DNA of 64,000 nucleotides from Myxococcales bacterium (lineage in GTDB: Bacteria > Myxococcota_A > Polyangia > Palsa-1104 > JAEUJZ01): NCBI GenBank assembly GCA_016794365.1, contig JAEUKB010000079.1, forward strand, positions 62,001 to 126,000, read 5' to 3'. Positions 18,092 through 26,072 of the stretch are shown in pieces. A model generated the notes under the pieces. The model had not been told where the DNA came from. It did no database searches and worked only from the letters and a program-made list of their open reading frames with translations. A program made the position numbers and the translations under genes. Position 1 is the first letter of the stretch. Each line of letters opens with the position of its first letter.

Positions 18092-18841
18092 CTAGCGCGG
18101 GACGCGGATCTTGGCCGTGATCACGGCATCGCCACTGGGCGGAGCGGACGCCAAGACCCGACCGCGTGGGTCAAAGATCACCGACTGTCCGGCAAAGCGG
18201 GTGGGCTCATGGCCGGGGCAGACCTCGTCACCGTAGGTATTGGCGGCGACGAAGTAGCTGGGGACGGACAGCAGGCGATAGCGCCAGTAGAAGTACAGAT
18301 CGTGGCCCTCTTCGAGCCAGTTGGTACAGAACGCGACGACGTGGGCCTTGGCCTCTTGCAAGTAGGCGATGAACGCGTCGTCGTTTAGGTCCATGCAGAT
18401 CCCAGCCGACAGTGAGCCAGCCGGGCTGCGGACGAGCGGATACGGGGTGTCACCGGGAGCGGCCCAGGTCATGTCCGCGTCGTAGAGCAGGCGCTTGCGG
18501 TAGTTGTAGAGCAGCTTGCCGTCCGGGCCGATGATCCAAGCAGAGTTGTAGAGGCGCTCGGAGCCATCGCCGCTGACCCGCTCGGGATAGCCACAGACCA
18601 CGGTACAGCCTCGCACCGCCGCAAACTGCGACAGGAGCGCAAAGCTGGGGCCATCGACCGGCTCGGCAACCCGTCGGACATCGTCTGCATCGCGGAACAG
18701 GTAGCCGGTCATCGCCATCTCTGGACAGACGACCAGCGACGCACCTTGGGCTGCCGCCTGCTCGCACAGGGACAGAAGCCGCGCCTGAGAGCCCGCTCGA
18801 TCGCCTTTGTCTGCTTTGAACTGAATCGCCGCCAGCAGCAT
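18092..18841 (-). CDS. Carbon-nitrogen hydrolase (nitrilase superfamily)
   Basis: A 249-residue amidohydrolase with the complete Glu-Lys-Cys triad: Glu41 in VVCPEMAMTGYL, Lys116 in YRKRLLYD and Cys149 in AGICMDLN. The family hydrolyses C-N bonds of amides or N-carbamoyl compounds through a Cys thioester. The LYDADMTWAAPGD and TNWLEEGHD segments place it with the small single-domain amidases rather than the glutaminase domain of NAD synthetase. Substrate unknown (omega-amidase, carbamoylputrescine amidase and others share these motifs). The ATG start at 18841 is 11 bases after the stop of the DUF4388 gene on the same strand, so the two are probably co-transcribed. Confidence 0.85.
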   Translation of the reverse strand: MLLAAIQFKADKGDRAGSQARLLSLCEQAAAQGASLVVCPEMAMTGYLFRDADDVRRVAEPVDGPSFALLSQFAAVRGCTVVCGYPERVSGDGSERLYNSAWIIGPDGKLLYNYRKRLLYDADMTWAAPGDTPYPLVRSPAGSLSAGICMDLNDDAFIAYLQEAKAHVVAFCTNWLEEGHDLYFYWRYRLLSVPSYFVAANTYGDEVCPGHEPTRFAGQSVIFDPRGRVLASAPPSGDAVITAKIRVPR

Positions 18842-18852
18842 GGTCCGCCTCG

Positions 18853-20400
18853 TTATAGCGCAAGCAGCGCAGGCAGTCTCCGCCGCAAAAGCCGCAGCGC
18901 AATCAGCCGACTCAGTGTGCGTGACACCTCACACAGGGGCAGACGGCTTTCCCGCGCGATGTCCGCCACCGACGAACGGCCATTACACAGCCCAAGCACC
19001 GTCAGCTCAGACTGGCTGAGCCCAAAGCGCAGCAGATCGCTCGTCGCAGAGCCATGGCTGACATAGATCGCGCCTTCGGACACGTCTTGCTCGAAGCGAC
19101 TCCAGTCGTCCATGCGGCGCTGACCTTCCAGCAGCACATGCGTCGGATCCAGCTGGAGTGCGCCGCCTAGCTCTTCGGACAGCACCCAGGGCGGAAGCTG
19201 CCGCGTGCGCGCAAACACAAAGCGACCCGACGGCATCCGCAGCGCTTCACAGATCAGCTCACAGGTCTGGCGCGACAGCGCTTGCCAGAGATCTTCGCGT
19301 CGCAAAAGGCCAGCACGGACCAGGCGCAGACCGAGCAGACCCTCGGTATTCGGCTCGCCACTGGGCACAAGCGGGCCTGAGCGGGCCAGGAGCTGCGCCG
19401 CCACCGCATCGATCTCGGGCTGACGCAGCGGTCCATCGAGTTCGACCAAAAAGCGTCCCAGTCGCAGCGAGGGCAGACCTTGCGCCGTCGCCTGGGCAAT
19501 CAGTCCATCGAGGAAGTAGACCACCACCTGTCGCCCGCTGGAGTTGACGGTCAGGACGCCGCTGTGCCGCTTCTGGGCCAGCAGATCGATGACTTCCAAG
19601 AGCGGCATCACCGACAGGTCGCCGGACAGGACTTCTTCGCCCTGCGCGGTGACCGCTTCGGCTTTTTGCGGCTGACTGCGCGACAGTCGCAGGCCATCAC
19701 GAGGCAGCGTGTCTTCTTCGCCCGCCACCAAGTCTTCGTCGATGGCCAGCAGATCACTGCTGCTGAGCAGCGCCACATCGTCGGTCTGTGGTCGCATCAT
19801 CTCTTTGGCCAGGGCCGCGATGCTCTCGGGGGCCAGCAGCGTCTCGCCCGGCTCAAAGTCCGAGTCCTCGACATCGAACGCGCTTAAGTCCGCCTCTTGT
19901 CGAGCCGTGACCTTGTCTTGCACCGCGATCGGCACCGGCCCCGAGCGCGCCGCCGGCACGGAGTGAACGGCTTGCTGTGACTCGATCATCACGGGCAGAC
20001 CACGCAGCGTCGCTTGCAGACGACCACTTCGCACCGGCTGACCGGGCAGCAGCCGCTGGGCCGACGCCACCACCTGTCGCGGAAACACGGGACGAACCAG
20101 CGCATCGACCCCGTCGGGAAGGATCGACAGGTCATCGGTCACACCAACCAGCGCCAGCACAGCGAGGGGACCACACACTGCGTGCGGCGAAAAGACCTGC
20201 TCGAGCAGCCAGCGACCTTCAGAGCCGGGGCGAAGCAGATCCACGACCAACAGCTCTGGGTGCAAGCTGGCCAGGATGGGCAGAGCCTCGCTGCCTCGGG
20301 AAAAGCCCTGGGCGGAGATGCTGACCTCCGCGAAAGCAGCGACCACTTGCTCGCAGAATCGTTGGTTGTCATCGACGACGACGATGCGCGGATCGGGCAT
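18853..20400 (-). CDS. Response-regulator-like receiver plus DUF4388 (PatA-like) protein
   Basis: A 515-residue protein. The N-terminal segment PDPRIVVVDDNQRFCEQVV resembles a receiver domain, with the acidic pair DD and a candidate phospho-Asp in LLVVDLLRPG. After a variable linker (about residues 125-245), a DUF4388/PATAN-type domain begins at LSGDLSVMPLLEVIDLLAQ and contains KRHSGVLTV and VYFLDGLIAQA. A C-terminal winged-helix-like segment (LGLCNGRSSVADIARESRLP, then VSRTLSRLIALRLL) ends the protein. Such proteins are abundant in myxobacteria and act in two-component or gliding/polarity signalling; the partner is unknown. I chose ATG 20400 over the GTG at 20418. Confidence 0.75.
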   Translation of the reverse strand: MPDPRIVVVDDNQRFCEQVVAAFAEVSISAQGFSRGSEALPILASLHPELLVVDLLRPGSEGRWLLEQVFSPHAVCGPLAVLALVGVTDDLSILPDGVDALVRPVFPRQVVASAQRLLPGQPVRSGRLQATLRGLPVMIESQQAVHSVPAARSGPVPIAVQDKVTARQEADLSAFDVEDSDFEPGETLLAPESIAALAKEMMRPQTDDVALLSSSDLLAIDEDLVAGEEDTLPRDGLRLSRSQPQKAEAVTAQGEEVLSGDLSVMPLLEVIDLLAQKRHSGVLTVNSSGRQVVVYFLDGLIAQATAQGLPSLRLGRFLVELDGPLRQPEIDAVAAQLLARSGPLVPSGEPNTEGLLGLRLVRAGLLRREDLWQALSRQTCELICEALRMPSGRFVFARTRQLPPWVLSEELGGALQLDPTHVLLEGQRRMDDWSRFEQDVSEGAIYVSHGSATSDLLRFGLSQSELTVLGLCNGRSSVADIARESRLPLCEVSRTLSRLIALRLLRRRLPALLAL

Positions 20401-20425
20401 GGCCGAGGACGCTACCACGACGGAT

Positions 20426-20450
20426 GTGCGCGAGCAAACCTGCTGCGCAC
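20426..20450. terminator. Hairpin between LPMO-like and DUF4388 genes
   Basis: An inverted repeat GTGCGC-G-AGCA / TGCT-GCGCAC with a 4-base AACC loop and one bulged G. It lies downstream of the minus-strand LPMO-like gene. There is no T tract, so termination is only possible, not shown. Confidence 0.35.
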
Positions 20451-20482
20451 GCAGGGCACAGACGGTGCGCGAAATGAAATGA

Positions 20483-21148
20483 TTAGCGACGACGACGCAG
20501 CAGACCGAGCGCAGCCACCAGCACCATCAGACCGCCCGCCGAGGAAGCCGCCTGACCGGGGAAGTTACAGCCGGTGGACATTGAGCCTCCGTCAGTGCTC
20601 GGAGGCGTCGCCAGGTCGGCAGCTTCGACGGTCATGTCCACAGGTGTGGCACCCATGTCCGGCGAAGCAGACACCATCTGGGCGCACGAAAAGTACAGCG
20701 AGCCCGCCGCCGGAGTCGCGGGAGGACAGGCCGCCGTGTCACTTGCCAGCATGTGCTGAATCAGACGCAGCGTGCAGTTCTGACAGTCGCCCGTTGGCAA
20801 CGTCACCGTCGTAGAGTACGGTCGCGGCGTCGCTCCCACCGTGGTGTGCTTGACGGTCGCAAGGTTGGTGAACGTGGCGTTGTTGTCTTTGGACCACTCG
20901 ACGACGAAGCAGCCGGGATGGTTGACCGTCTCGTTCCACTTCACCGTGATCGTCTGGCCGGGCGTGTAGGTGTTCGCGCCGTACTTGATGGCAGCCGTCC
21001 CGCACGGGCCGGTCTTGTTGGCGTCGGCGCCGTCGCGAGACTGCGGCTCGGTCAGCACCGCATGCGCAGAGCTGTGGGTGGAGATTCCCAAGGTGGTCAG
21101 GGTGGCGGCTACCGCGAAACAGCGAGCAAGCGTACTGCTGAACTTCAT
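20483..21148 (-). CDS. Secreted lytic polysaccharide monooxygenase-like protein with MYXO-CTERM-like tail
   Basis: A 221-residue protein. A signal peptide ends ...THSSA, leaving a mature N-terminus HAVLTEPQSRDG that matches the HG[YH]V-P-SR start of AA10 lytic polysaccharide monooxygenases, where His1 is half of the copper histidine brace. A second His is available in ETVNHPGCF. Paired cysteines (CQNC, CGTA, ACPP, FSCA) suggest a disulfide-rich periplasmic or extracellular fold. The C-terminus GCNFPGQAASS-hydrophobic-RRRR has the Cys/Gly, helix, Arg-cluster layout of MYXO-CTERM sorting signals. This matches the SCE4755-type LPMO-like family named from Sorangium. ATG 21148 follows an AGAGAGG site; the longer open frame upstream is rejected. 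Confidence 0.75.
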   Translation of the reverse strand: MKFSSTLARCFAVAATLTTLGISTHSSAHAVLTEPQSRDGADANKTGPCGTAAIKYGANTYTPGQTITVKWNETVNHPGCFVVEWSKDNNATFTNLATVKHTTVGATPRPYSTTVTLPTGDCQNCTLRLIQHMLASDTAACPPATPAAGSLYFSCAQMVSASPDMGATPVDMTVEAADLATPPSTDGGSMSTGCNFPGQAASSAGGLMVLVAALGLLRRRR

Positions 21149-21285
21149 CTGTGCCTCTCTACGATTCGGGTCTAGGAGCGTTCGCAATGGTCGTAATGTC
21201 TGTTGCCAGGATGCCGGAGCGTTCCAAATGTATCGGGAATGCAGCTTGCACAAAAGAACGATGATGGAAGGGAAGGAATCCACTG

Positions 21286-21912
21286 ATGGCCGCGTTCATT
21301 CATCCGACTGCTGATGTGTCTCCGCACGCGCGACTGGGCGACGGAGTGCGCATCTGGAATCAAGCGCAGGTTCGTGAGCATGCCGTCATTGGCGACGAAA
21401 CCCAGATCGGCAAGGATGCCTACATCGACACCGGCGTCTTCGTCGGAGCCCGCTGCAAGATCCAAAACGGCGTCTATCTGTATCACGGGGTCATCGTCGA
21501 AGATGGCGTGTTCCTTGGACCTCGGGCGACGACCACCAACGATCGCGAGCCTCGCGCCATCTTTCCCGATGGCACTCTTCGCGGCGCCCAGGACTTTGTG
21601 GTCACACCGACGCGCATCTGTGAAGGTGCAGCGATCGGAGCCGGAGCCATCTTGGTCTGTGGAATCACCGTCGGACGCTTTGCAATGGTCGCAGCTGGAG
21701 CGGTGGTGACTCACGATGTGCCAGCCTATGCACTGGTTCGCGGCAACCCGGCGCGGCTCGTCGGGATTGTCTGTGCCTGCGGGGTCAAGGTTGCTGATGC
21801 GCACAGCGACAGGGTGCCCGCGCTGTGTGCTCGCTGTGCGACGGATGTACCAGCCGAAGCCAGCGATCTTCTGACGAAGCTGCCGAAACTTACCAGCCAC
21901 TCTGCGCGCTGA
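21286..21912 (+). CDS. Hexapeptide-repeat N-acetyltransferase (WbpD/WlbB-like)
   Basis: A 208-residue left-handed beta-helix acyltransferase. Imperfect [LIV]-G-x4 hexapeptides run from IHPTADVSPHARLGDGV through IGAGAILVCGITVGRFAMVAAGAVV. The catalytic-type segment YLYHGVIVEDGVFLGP and the TNDREPRA loop match the family that N-acetylates UDP-3-amino sugars for O-antigen or exopolysaccharide. VPAYALVRGNPARLVG near the end is characteristic. The C-terminus has a CxC and CxxC (VCACG, CARC) that may bind metal. A GGAAGG site precedes the ATG. Its end overlaps the convergent PilZ-like gene by 23 bases. Confidence 0.85.
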   Translation: MAAFIHPTADVSPHARLGDGVRIWNQAQVREHAVIGDETQIGKDAYIDTGVFVGARCKIQNGVYLYHGVIVEDGVFLGPRATTTNDREPRAIFPDGTLRGAQDFVVTPTRICEGAAIGAGAILVCGITVGRFAMVAAGAVVTHDVPAYALVRGNPARLVGIVCACGVKVADAHSDRVPALCARCATDVPAEASDLLTKLPKLTSHSAR

Positions 21913-22213
21913 GCACTTGATCCAAATAGCGACGCAGCAGCTCGGCACCGCTTGCTTCGATGGAGAGCAGCTCGACAGCGATGTCGGCGGGTTCCATGCG
22001 GCTCTGAAACTTGACCCGACCGTGGGCATGCAGCGACGAGCGCAGCGCAGGCAGATGCAGCACGACATCCACTTCAGTGCCAATGCCCGGTGGCTCGGGA
22101 CACACAAAGGTTACGGTGCTCGACGACAGACCGAGCACGCTCACAGGCTCTTCACTCTTGGGATCTTCCAGCCGGGCGGTCACTTCAAAGCGAGGGTAGC
22201 TGCTGTGCGTCAT
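21890..22213 (-). CDS. PilZ-like small protein
   Basis: A 107-residue protein beginning MTHSSYPRFEVTARLED, with a beta-rich core (VSVLGLSSSTVTFVCPEPPGIGTEVDVVLHLP, stated here as two adjacent strands with the PPGIGTEV turn) and HAHGRVKFQSR, ending in a helix. The strand pattern and IGTEVDVVLHLP resemble PilZ domains, which bind cyclic di-GMP. The diagnostic RxxxR and DxSxxG motifs are not clear, so binding is uncertain. An upstream ATG at 22264 would add 17 residues. The 3' end overlaps the convergent acetyltransferase gene. Confidence 0.5.
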   Translation of the reverse strand: MTHSSYPRFEVTARLEDPKSEEPVSVLGLSSSTVTFVCPEPPGIGTEVDVVLHLPALRSSLHAHGRVKFQSRMEPADIAVELLSIEASGAELLRRYLDQVLSAQSGW

Positions 22214-22318
22214 GGGATCCTGGGGGCCACCAAGAAACGACTGGGCCGCCCAGAATCGTAACATAAACTACCCAATTCAAATCAACTGATAACCTTGCAC
22301 GACAGGTCGGGCGGGACG

Positions 22319-23533
22319 CTAGATCGTCTGAAGAAAGCTCTCGATGATGCGCTGGGTGCGCTGCTGAAGCGGGGTCGGTGCGATCTCGAAGGCATGCGGC
22401 GCGAGCGGGACTTCACACAGATGAACCCGACGGGCTCCGGCTTCTTTGAGGCGATCGTAGAAGGTGCGCGCCTCGAGGATCGGAATCATCACGTCGTGCT
22501 CACCGTGGATGAGCAGCAGCGGCGGAATCTCGGGCGACAGGTAGCTCACCGGCTGCGAGCGACGATATAGATCCTGATGCTCGCGATAGCGACGACAGAA
22601 GACCAGCTCCTCGAACAGGTAGTGCGCGACGGGATTGGGATGATGCTCGAAGATTCCCTCGATGTCCGACAGGCCGTAGAGGATCACTCCAGCGCGAACG
22701 CTACAGTCTTTGTCCTCGAAGCCGGGCTGAAGCGACTTGTCGATCGCCGAGCAGGCCAGCATCGCCGCCAGGTGTCCACCGGCTGAGTTTCCCATCGCGA
22801 TCGCATCGGGCGTTCCTCCGTACTGCGCGGCATGCTCACGCACCCAGACGACGGCGGCTTTGCAGTCATGAATCGCAGCGGGCAGCGGAAAGCGCGGTGC
22901 CAGACGATAGTTCACCGAAAACACGACGTAGCCAGCGGCGGCCAGGTCAAACATCAAAAACGGCGACTGACGCTTGCTGCCGACGACCCAGGCCCCGCCA
23001 TGGATGAAGAGCACCGACGGAAGAAGCTGGGCAGGACGATTCTTCGGACGGTAGACATCGAGCCGCAGACGAACGCCATCGACTTCACGGAAGATCACGT
23101 CGCGAATGACCTCGACCTGCGACATCGAGCGAGTTCGCAGCGACACAGCGGGCCACAGCGACGGCTTGCGCGTCTTGGGTTCGGGCTGTCCCGGCGGTGG
23201 CGGAAAAGGCTGCTCTTCATCGAGAATCGGCTGACCATCGAGCACCGGCAGCACATGTCGCAGCCGCACAAAGTAGCCAAGCAGCACCAGCCACGACACG
23301 ACATGCAGCGCCAGCCCGAGCTGCCCGAGCGGCGACTGCAGCACACCGAAGCGCACAAACGCGACGCTCACGAGCAGCCCAAAGGCGACAAGCTGCGGCA
23401 CAAACAGCGCCACCAGCAGCAGCGTCACCGATGCGATCAGTCCGATCGTCTGAGGCAGCCAGCGCGGACGCACCACTCCGACGGCGTGAAATAGCAAGAT
23501 CAGCGACAGAAAGAAGTACAGCGCGCCTAGCAT
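22319..23533 (-). CDS. Membrane-anchored alpha/beta-hydrolase (HSL-type esterase/lipase)
   Basis: A 404-residue protein. The first 95 residues hold about four hydrophobic helices. After a Pro-rich linker comes an esterase domain with the hormone-sensitive-lipase signature: oxyanion HGGAW, nucleophile elbow GNSAGG, acid in HGEHDVMIP and a final His in LAPHAFE. A carboxylesterase anchored by its N-terminal membrane domain and facing the cytoplasm or periplasm is the likely form; the substrate is unknown. The ATG at 23533 has AGGAA upstream. The next gene upstream (GIY-YIG) is on the same strand 33 bases away. Confidence 0.85.
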   Translation of the reverse strand: MLGALYFFLSLILLFHAVGVVRPRWLPQTIGLIASVTLLLVALFVPQLVAFGLLVSVAFVRFGVLQSPLGQLGLALHVVSWLVLLGYFVRLRHVLPVLDGQPILDEEQPFPPPPGQPEPKTRKPSLWPAVSLRTRSMSQVEVIRDVIFREVDGVRLRLDVYRPKNRPAQLLPSVLFIHGGAWVVGSKRQSPFLMFDLAAAGYVVFSVNYRLAPRFPLPAAIHDCKAAVVWVREHAAQYGGTPDAIAMGNSAGGHLAAMLACSAIDKSLQPGFEDKDCSVRAGVILYGLSDIEGIFEHHPNPVAHYLFEELVFCRRYREHQDLYRRSQPVSYLSPEIPPLLLIHGEHDVMIPILEARTFYDRLKEAGARRVHLCEVPLAPHAFEIAPTPLQQRTQRIIESFLQTI

Positions 23534-23566
23534 GGGTTCCTCGAAGAGAGAGTGGTCAGGCCGTAT

Positions 23567-23980
23567 CTAAGTGATGCCACACAGCCGCAGCTTTTGGACA
23601 CGGGTCAGCTTTTTGATCGCAGCTTCTCGACGGAGCGCTTCGCTGTGATCACGCACTGGCTCGGCATACATCAGCACAACTGGCAGCCGGGAGCGGGTGT
23701 ACTTGGCGCTCCCTTTGGCGTGTGCTTGCAACCGACGCGACAGCGCCGAAGAACAGCCGGTGTACAGCGTCCCGTCGTGGCAGCGCAGGATGTAGACGCA
23801 CCAGCCAAGCACGAGCGACGGCGACGGCAATGGTGATGGATCGAGCGCAACATCAGCGGCCTGTGTTTCATCAGCCGACAAGTCCGAAGCGGACAGCGCG
23901 ACATCGGGAAAGTGCGTACTCGTCCGTCTCGAAGCTACGTCGCCAGATGTTGGTGGAGAAGCGATGTCTTTACCCTTCAT
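23567..23980 (-). CDS. GIY-YIG domain protein (UPF0213/YhbQ-like)
   Basis: A 137-residue protein whose C-terminal 80 residues form a compact GIY-YIG domain: CVYILRCHDGTLYTGCSS (the VYIL...YTG core), RRLQAHAKGSAKYTRSR with the conserved Arg/His, and EALRREAAIKKL with the catalytic Glu. The UPF0213 family has reported or proposed nuclease activity. About 50 low-complexity Ser/Asp/Ala residues precede the domain. I chose ATG 23980, which avoids overlapping the divergent gene; an upstream ATG at 24067 would overlap it by 68 bases. Confidence 0.8.
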   Translation of the reverse strand: MKGKDIASPPTSGDVASRRTSTHFPDVALSASDLSADETQAADVALDPSPLPSPSLVLGWCVYILRCHDGTLYTGCSSALSRRLQAHAKGSAKYTRSRLPVVLMYAEPVRDHSEALRREAAIKKLTRVQKLRLCGIT

Positions 23981-23999
23981 TGACGTGTGAAGCGAGCGA

Positions 24000-24398
24000 A
24001 TGCTAGCGTCCTTTGCCCAAGGCATGCGAGTCGATACCGGAAGAAAGCTCTTTGCTGGCGTACGCATCGATGGACGGATGCGCGAACAGCTTGATAAGTG
24101 CCCACAGCGCGATCGGGTGTACTTCGAGTCAGAAGACGGACGCTTTCTTCAGGTCCTGCGCAGCGGCAAAGACAGCTTCATCGGCAAGGTCTTAGAGCCC
24201 GCCACCGAAGCGCGCAGCATCGATGACATCCGTCGCAACGTCTGGTCGCTGCTGCAAAAGATCTGTCCTGGTCGTCGCGACGAAGGCGAGATCAAGCTCT
24301 ATGCGCTCGATGCGGATGAACCGACGATGCTCCGCACCAGCGCACTGCCAGCGCGCGATCCGTACAGCAGCGACGAAGAAGACGACGACTTTCGCTAA
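24000..24398 (+). CDS. Hypothetical protein with acidic tail
   Basis: A 132-residue protein of no family I recognise. The body (FAGVRIDGRMREQLDKCP, RVYFESEDGRFLQVL) alternates short strands and helices, with no membrane or signal segment. The tail SSDEEDDDFR is strongly acidic. A second Met at codon 9 (24024) could be the start. The gene is divergent from the GIY-YIG gene, with only 19 bases between start codons if both are chosen correctly. Function unknown. Confidence 0.6.
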   Translation: MLASFAQGMRVDTGRKLFAGVRIDGRMREQLDKCPQRDRVYFESEDGRFLQVLRSGKDSFIGKVLEPATEARSIDDIRRNVWSLLQKICPGRRDEGEIKLYALDADEPTMLRTSALPARDPYSSDEEDDDFR

Positions 24399-24440
24399 AG
24401 TCCGCGCCCGCTTGTCCGATCGCGACGGTGCGATCCGCGC

Positions 24441-26066
24441 TTAGTGCTTTTGCCACAGCTCAAGCTGCGCCCAGAAGCCGTTCATATCGACGGAGTGCGA
24501 AAGCTTTCGCCGCAGACCGAGCTGCGCGGCTACGTGACTCGTCTGATTGGGCAGCGGATTGAGCCAGCACAGCCGTCCACCGATCGGCAGTCGTCTCGCG
24601 ACATGCGTCACAAAGCGCAGCAGCAGCGGCTCCAGATCGCCCCGACAGACTCGCCGTCCCATCGGAGGATTGGACACCACGCAGGTCACGCCGCTTGGCC
24701 ACAGCCCGAGCGCGTCCCCTTGCAGCAGCTCGATGCGCGCGCCCGCCGCTTGGGCATTTTCTCGCGTCGCTGCCAGTGCTTCTTCGTCGAGATCGCTGCC
24801 AATCAGCCGGGTCTTCGGACTGCGCAGCGACAGCTCACACAGCTCTGCGCCGGAGCCAACAAACGGATCCCACACCACATCGCGTTCCGTCGGACAGAGC
24901 AGCTCTGCGAGCGCCGCAGCCAGCGTCGGATGAGACGACGCCGCCACCATCTTGCGACGATAACCAAAGCGCGGATCGACAAGCTGCTTGGGCTGTAGCA
25001 CAAGTCCGGTTGACTGCTCGTCGGACAGCATCAGATCGATCTGCCACGGACTGTCGGTCGGATCGTTTAGCAGATGCGGAACCTTGGTACTGACCGTCTG
25101 AACCAGCTTTTTTACGAGCCCACGCCGAGGACCAGCCCCAACCAGCTCCAGTCGATAGCGCAGCGGTCCCTCGGTCAGCGTCTGCATCAGTCGCTTGGTC
25201 GCGGGACGAGCCAGTGCCAGCGCCACCTGATCCCACAGCCGCACATCCGCCAGATCCAGCGACGGCAGCGGCAGCTCAAACGCCAGATCCATAAAGGTCC
25301 GCAGCGCAAACAGCTCTCCGAGCGGACGTGACCAGCGAATCGAGATCTTCGACGGCTCACCGAGCGTCCGACTGCGCAGCACGTCATGCGGCGAAAGTCC
25401 CAGCCGAGACATCGCATCCAGCGCCAGCGCTTCCAGACCGGCACGCAGTCGCAGCGTCACAAACCACGGCTCGGGCAGCGCAACCTGCGTCAAGATCCGC
25501 GATGACGACGACGGACTGACCGCACGCTGACTGGTTCGACGCAGCCTCTGCACCGCAAGCTCGATCACCGATCCCAGCACCGATTCATCGCCGGGCTTGA
25601 CCAGCTTCTCCAGCAGCGCCAGCGCCGACGAGCCCCCGATCTTGCCCAACGACTCTGCGACGGCGCGCTGATCGGCTGGCTCTTGCAGCTTCGGCCACAG
25701 TGCAATCAGCGTCGCTTCCACCTCGGGAGACGGATCGGGTAGCTTGCCCAGCGCAATCACCGCCGCGCGACAGACCTTACGATCTGGATCGGACAGAAGC
25801 TGCACGAGCGGCGACAGATCGCTGGCGTTGGTCTCGACGAGAAGTCGTCCCAAGATCGGCACCAGCTCCGGTCGGACGCTGGGCGGCGCGCTCGCTAGCA
25901 CCTGGGCAACCCTGGGAATCGCTGGCGCACCGACGCGCACAAGAGCCACCGTGACCGCTTGCGGCGTCGCAAGACCTCGGATGACCAAGTCCACCACCGC
26001 TTCGCAGTCGCGCACGCGCGGCGTATACGACGGCGACAAAATCGCACTTTTTAGCTCGGAATGCAT
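24441..26066 (-). CDS. HEAT-repeat / RNA methyltransferase-like fusion
   Basis: A 541-residue cytoplasmic protein. Residues 1-185 are helical HEAT-like repeats (VLASAPPSVRPELVPILGRLL, written here as two helices; KVCRAAVIALGKLPDPSPEV). The middle (about 190-370) resembles the substrate-binding part of RlmL/THUMP-type methyltransferases. The C-terminal 170 residues are a Rossmann methyltransferase with motif I DPFVGSGAELCE, an acidic motif II (GSDLDEEALAATREN) and catalytic SNPPMG, typical of N-methylation of RNA bases. An RNA (rRNA or tRNA) guanine methyltransferase is likely. It starts 6 bases after the TonB-like gene, suggesting co-transcription. Confidence 0.75.
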   Translation of the reverse strand: MHSELKSAILSPSYTPRVRDCEAVVDLVIRGLATPQAVTVALVRVGAPAIPRVAQVLASAPPSVRPELVPILGRLLVETNASDLSPLVQLLSDPDRKVCRAAVIALGKLPDPSPEVEATLIALWPKLQEPADQRAVAESLGKIGGSSALALLEKLVKPGDESVLGSVIELAVQRLRRTSQRAVSPSSSSRILTQVALPEPWFVTLRLRAGLEALALDAMSRLGLSPHDVLRSRTLGEPSKISIRWSRPLGELFALRTFMDLAFELPLPSLDLADVRLWDQVALALARPATKRLMQTLTEGPLRYRLELVGAGPRRGLVKKLVQTVSTKVPHLLNDPTDSPWQIDLMLSDEQSTGLVLQPKQLVDPRFGYRRKMVAASSHPTLAAALAELLCPTERDVVWDPFVGSGAELCELSLRSPKTRLIGSDLDEEALAATRENAQAAGARIELLQGDALGLWPSGVTCVVSNPPMGRRVCRGDLEPLLLRFVTHVARRLPIGGRLCWLNPLPNQTSHVAAQLGLRRKLSHSVDMNGFWAQLELWQKH

Positions 26067-26072
26067 GGCTGG

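Noticed and set aside
21172..22107. Open frame on the minus strand (311 codons)
   Set aside because: Mostly antisense to the acetyltransferase gene, which carries convincing hexapeptide repeats; its translation lacks motifs.
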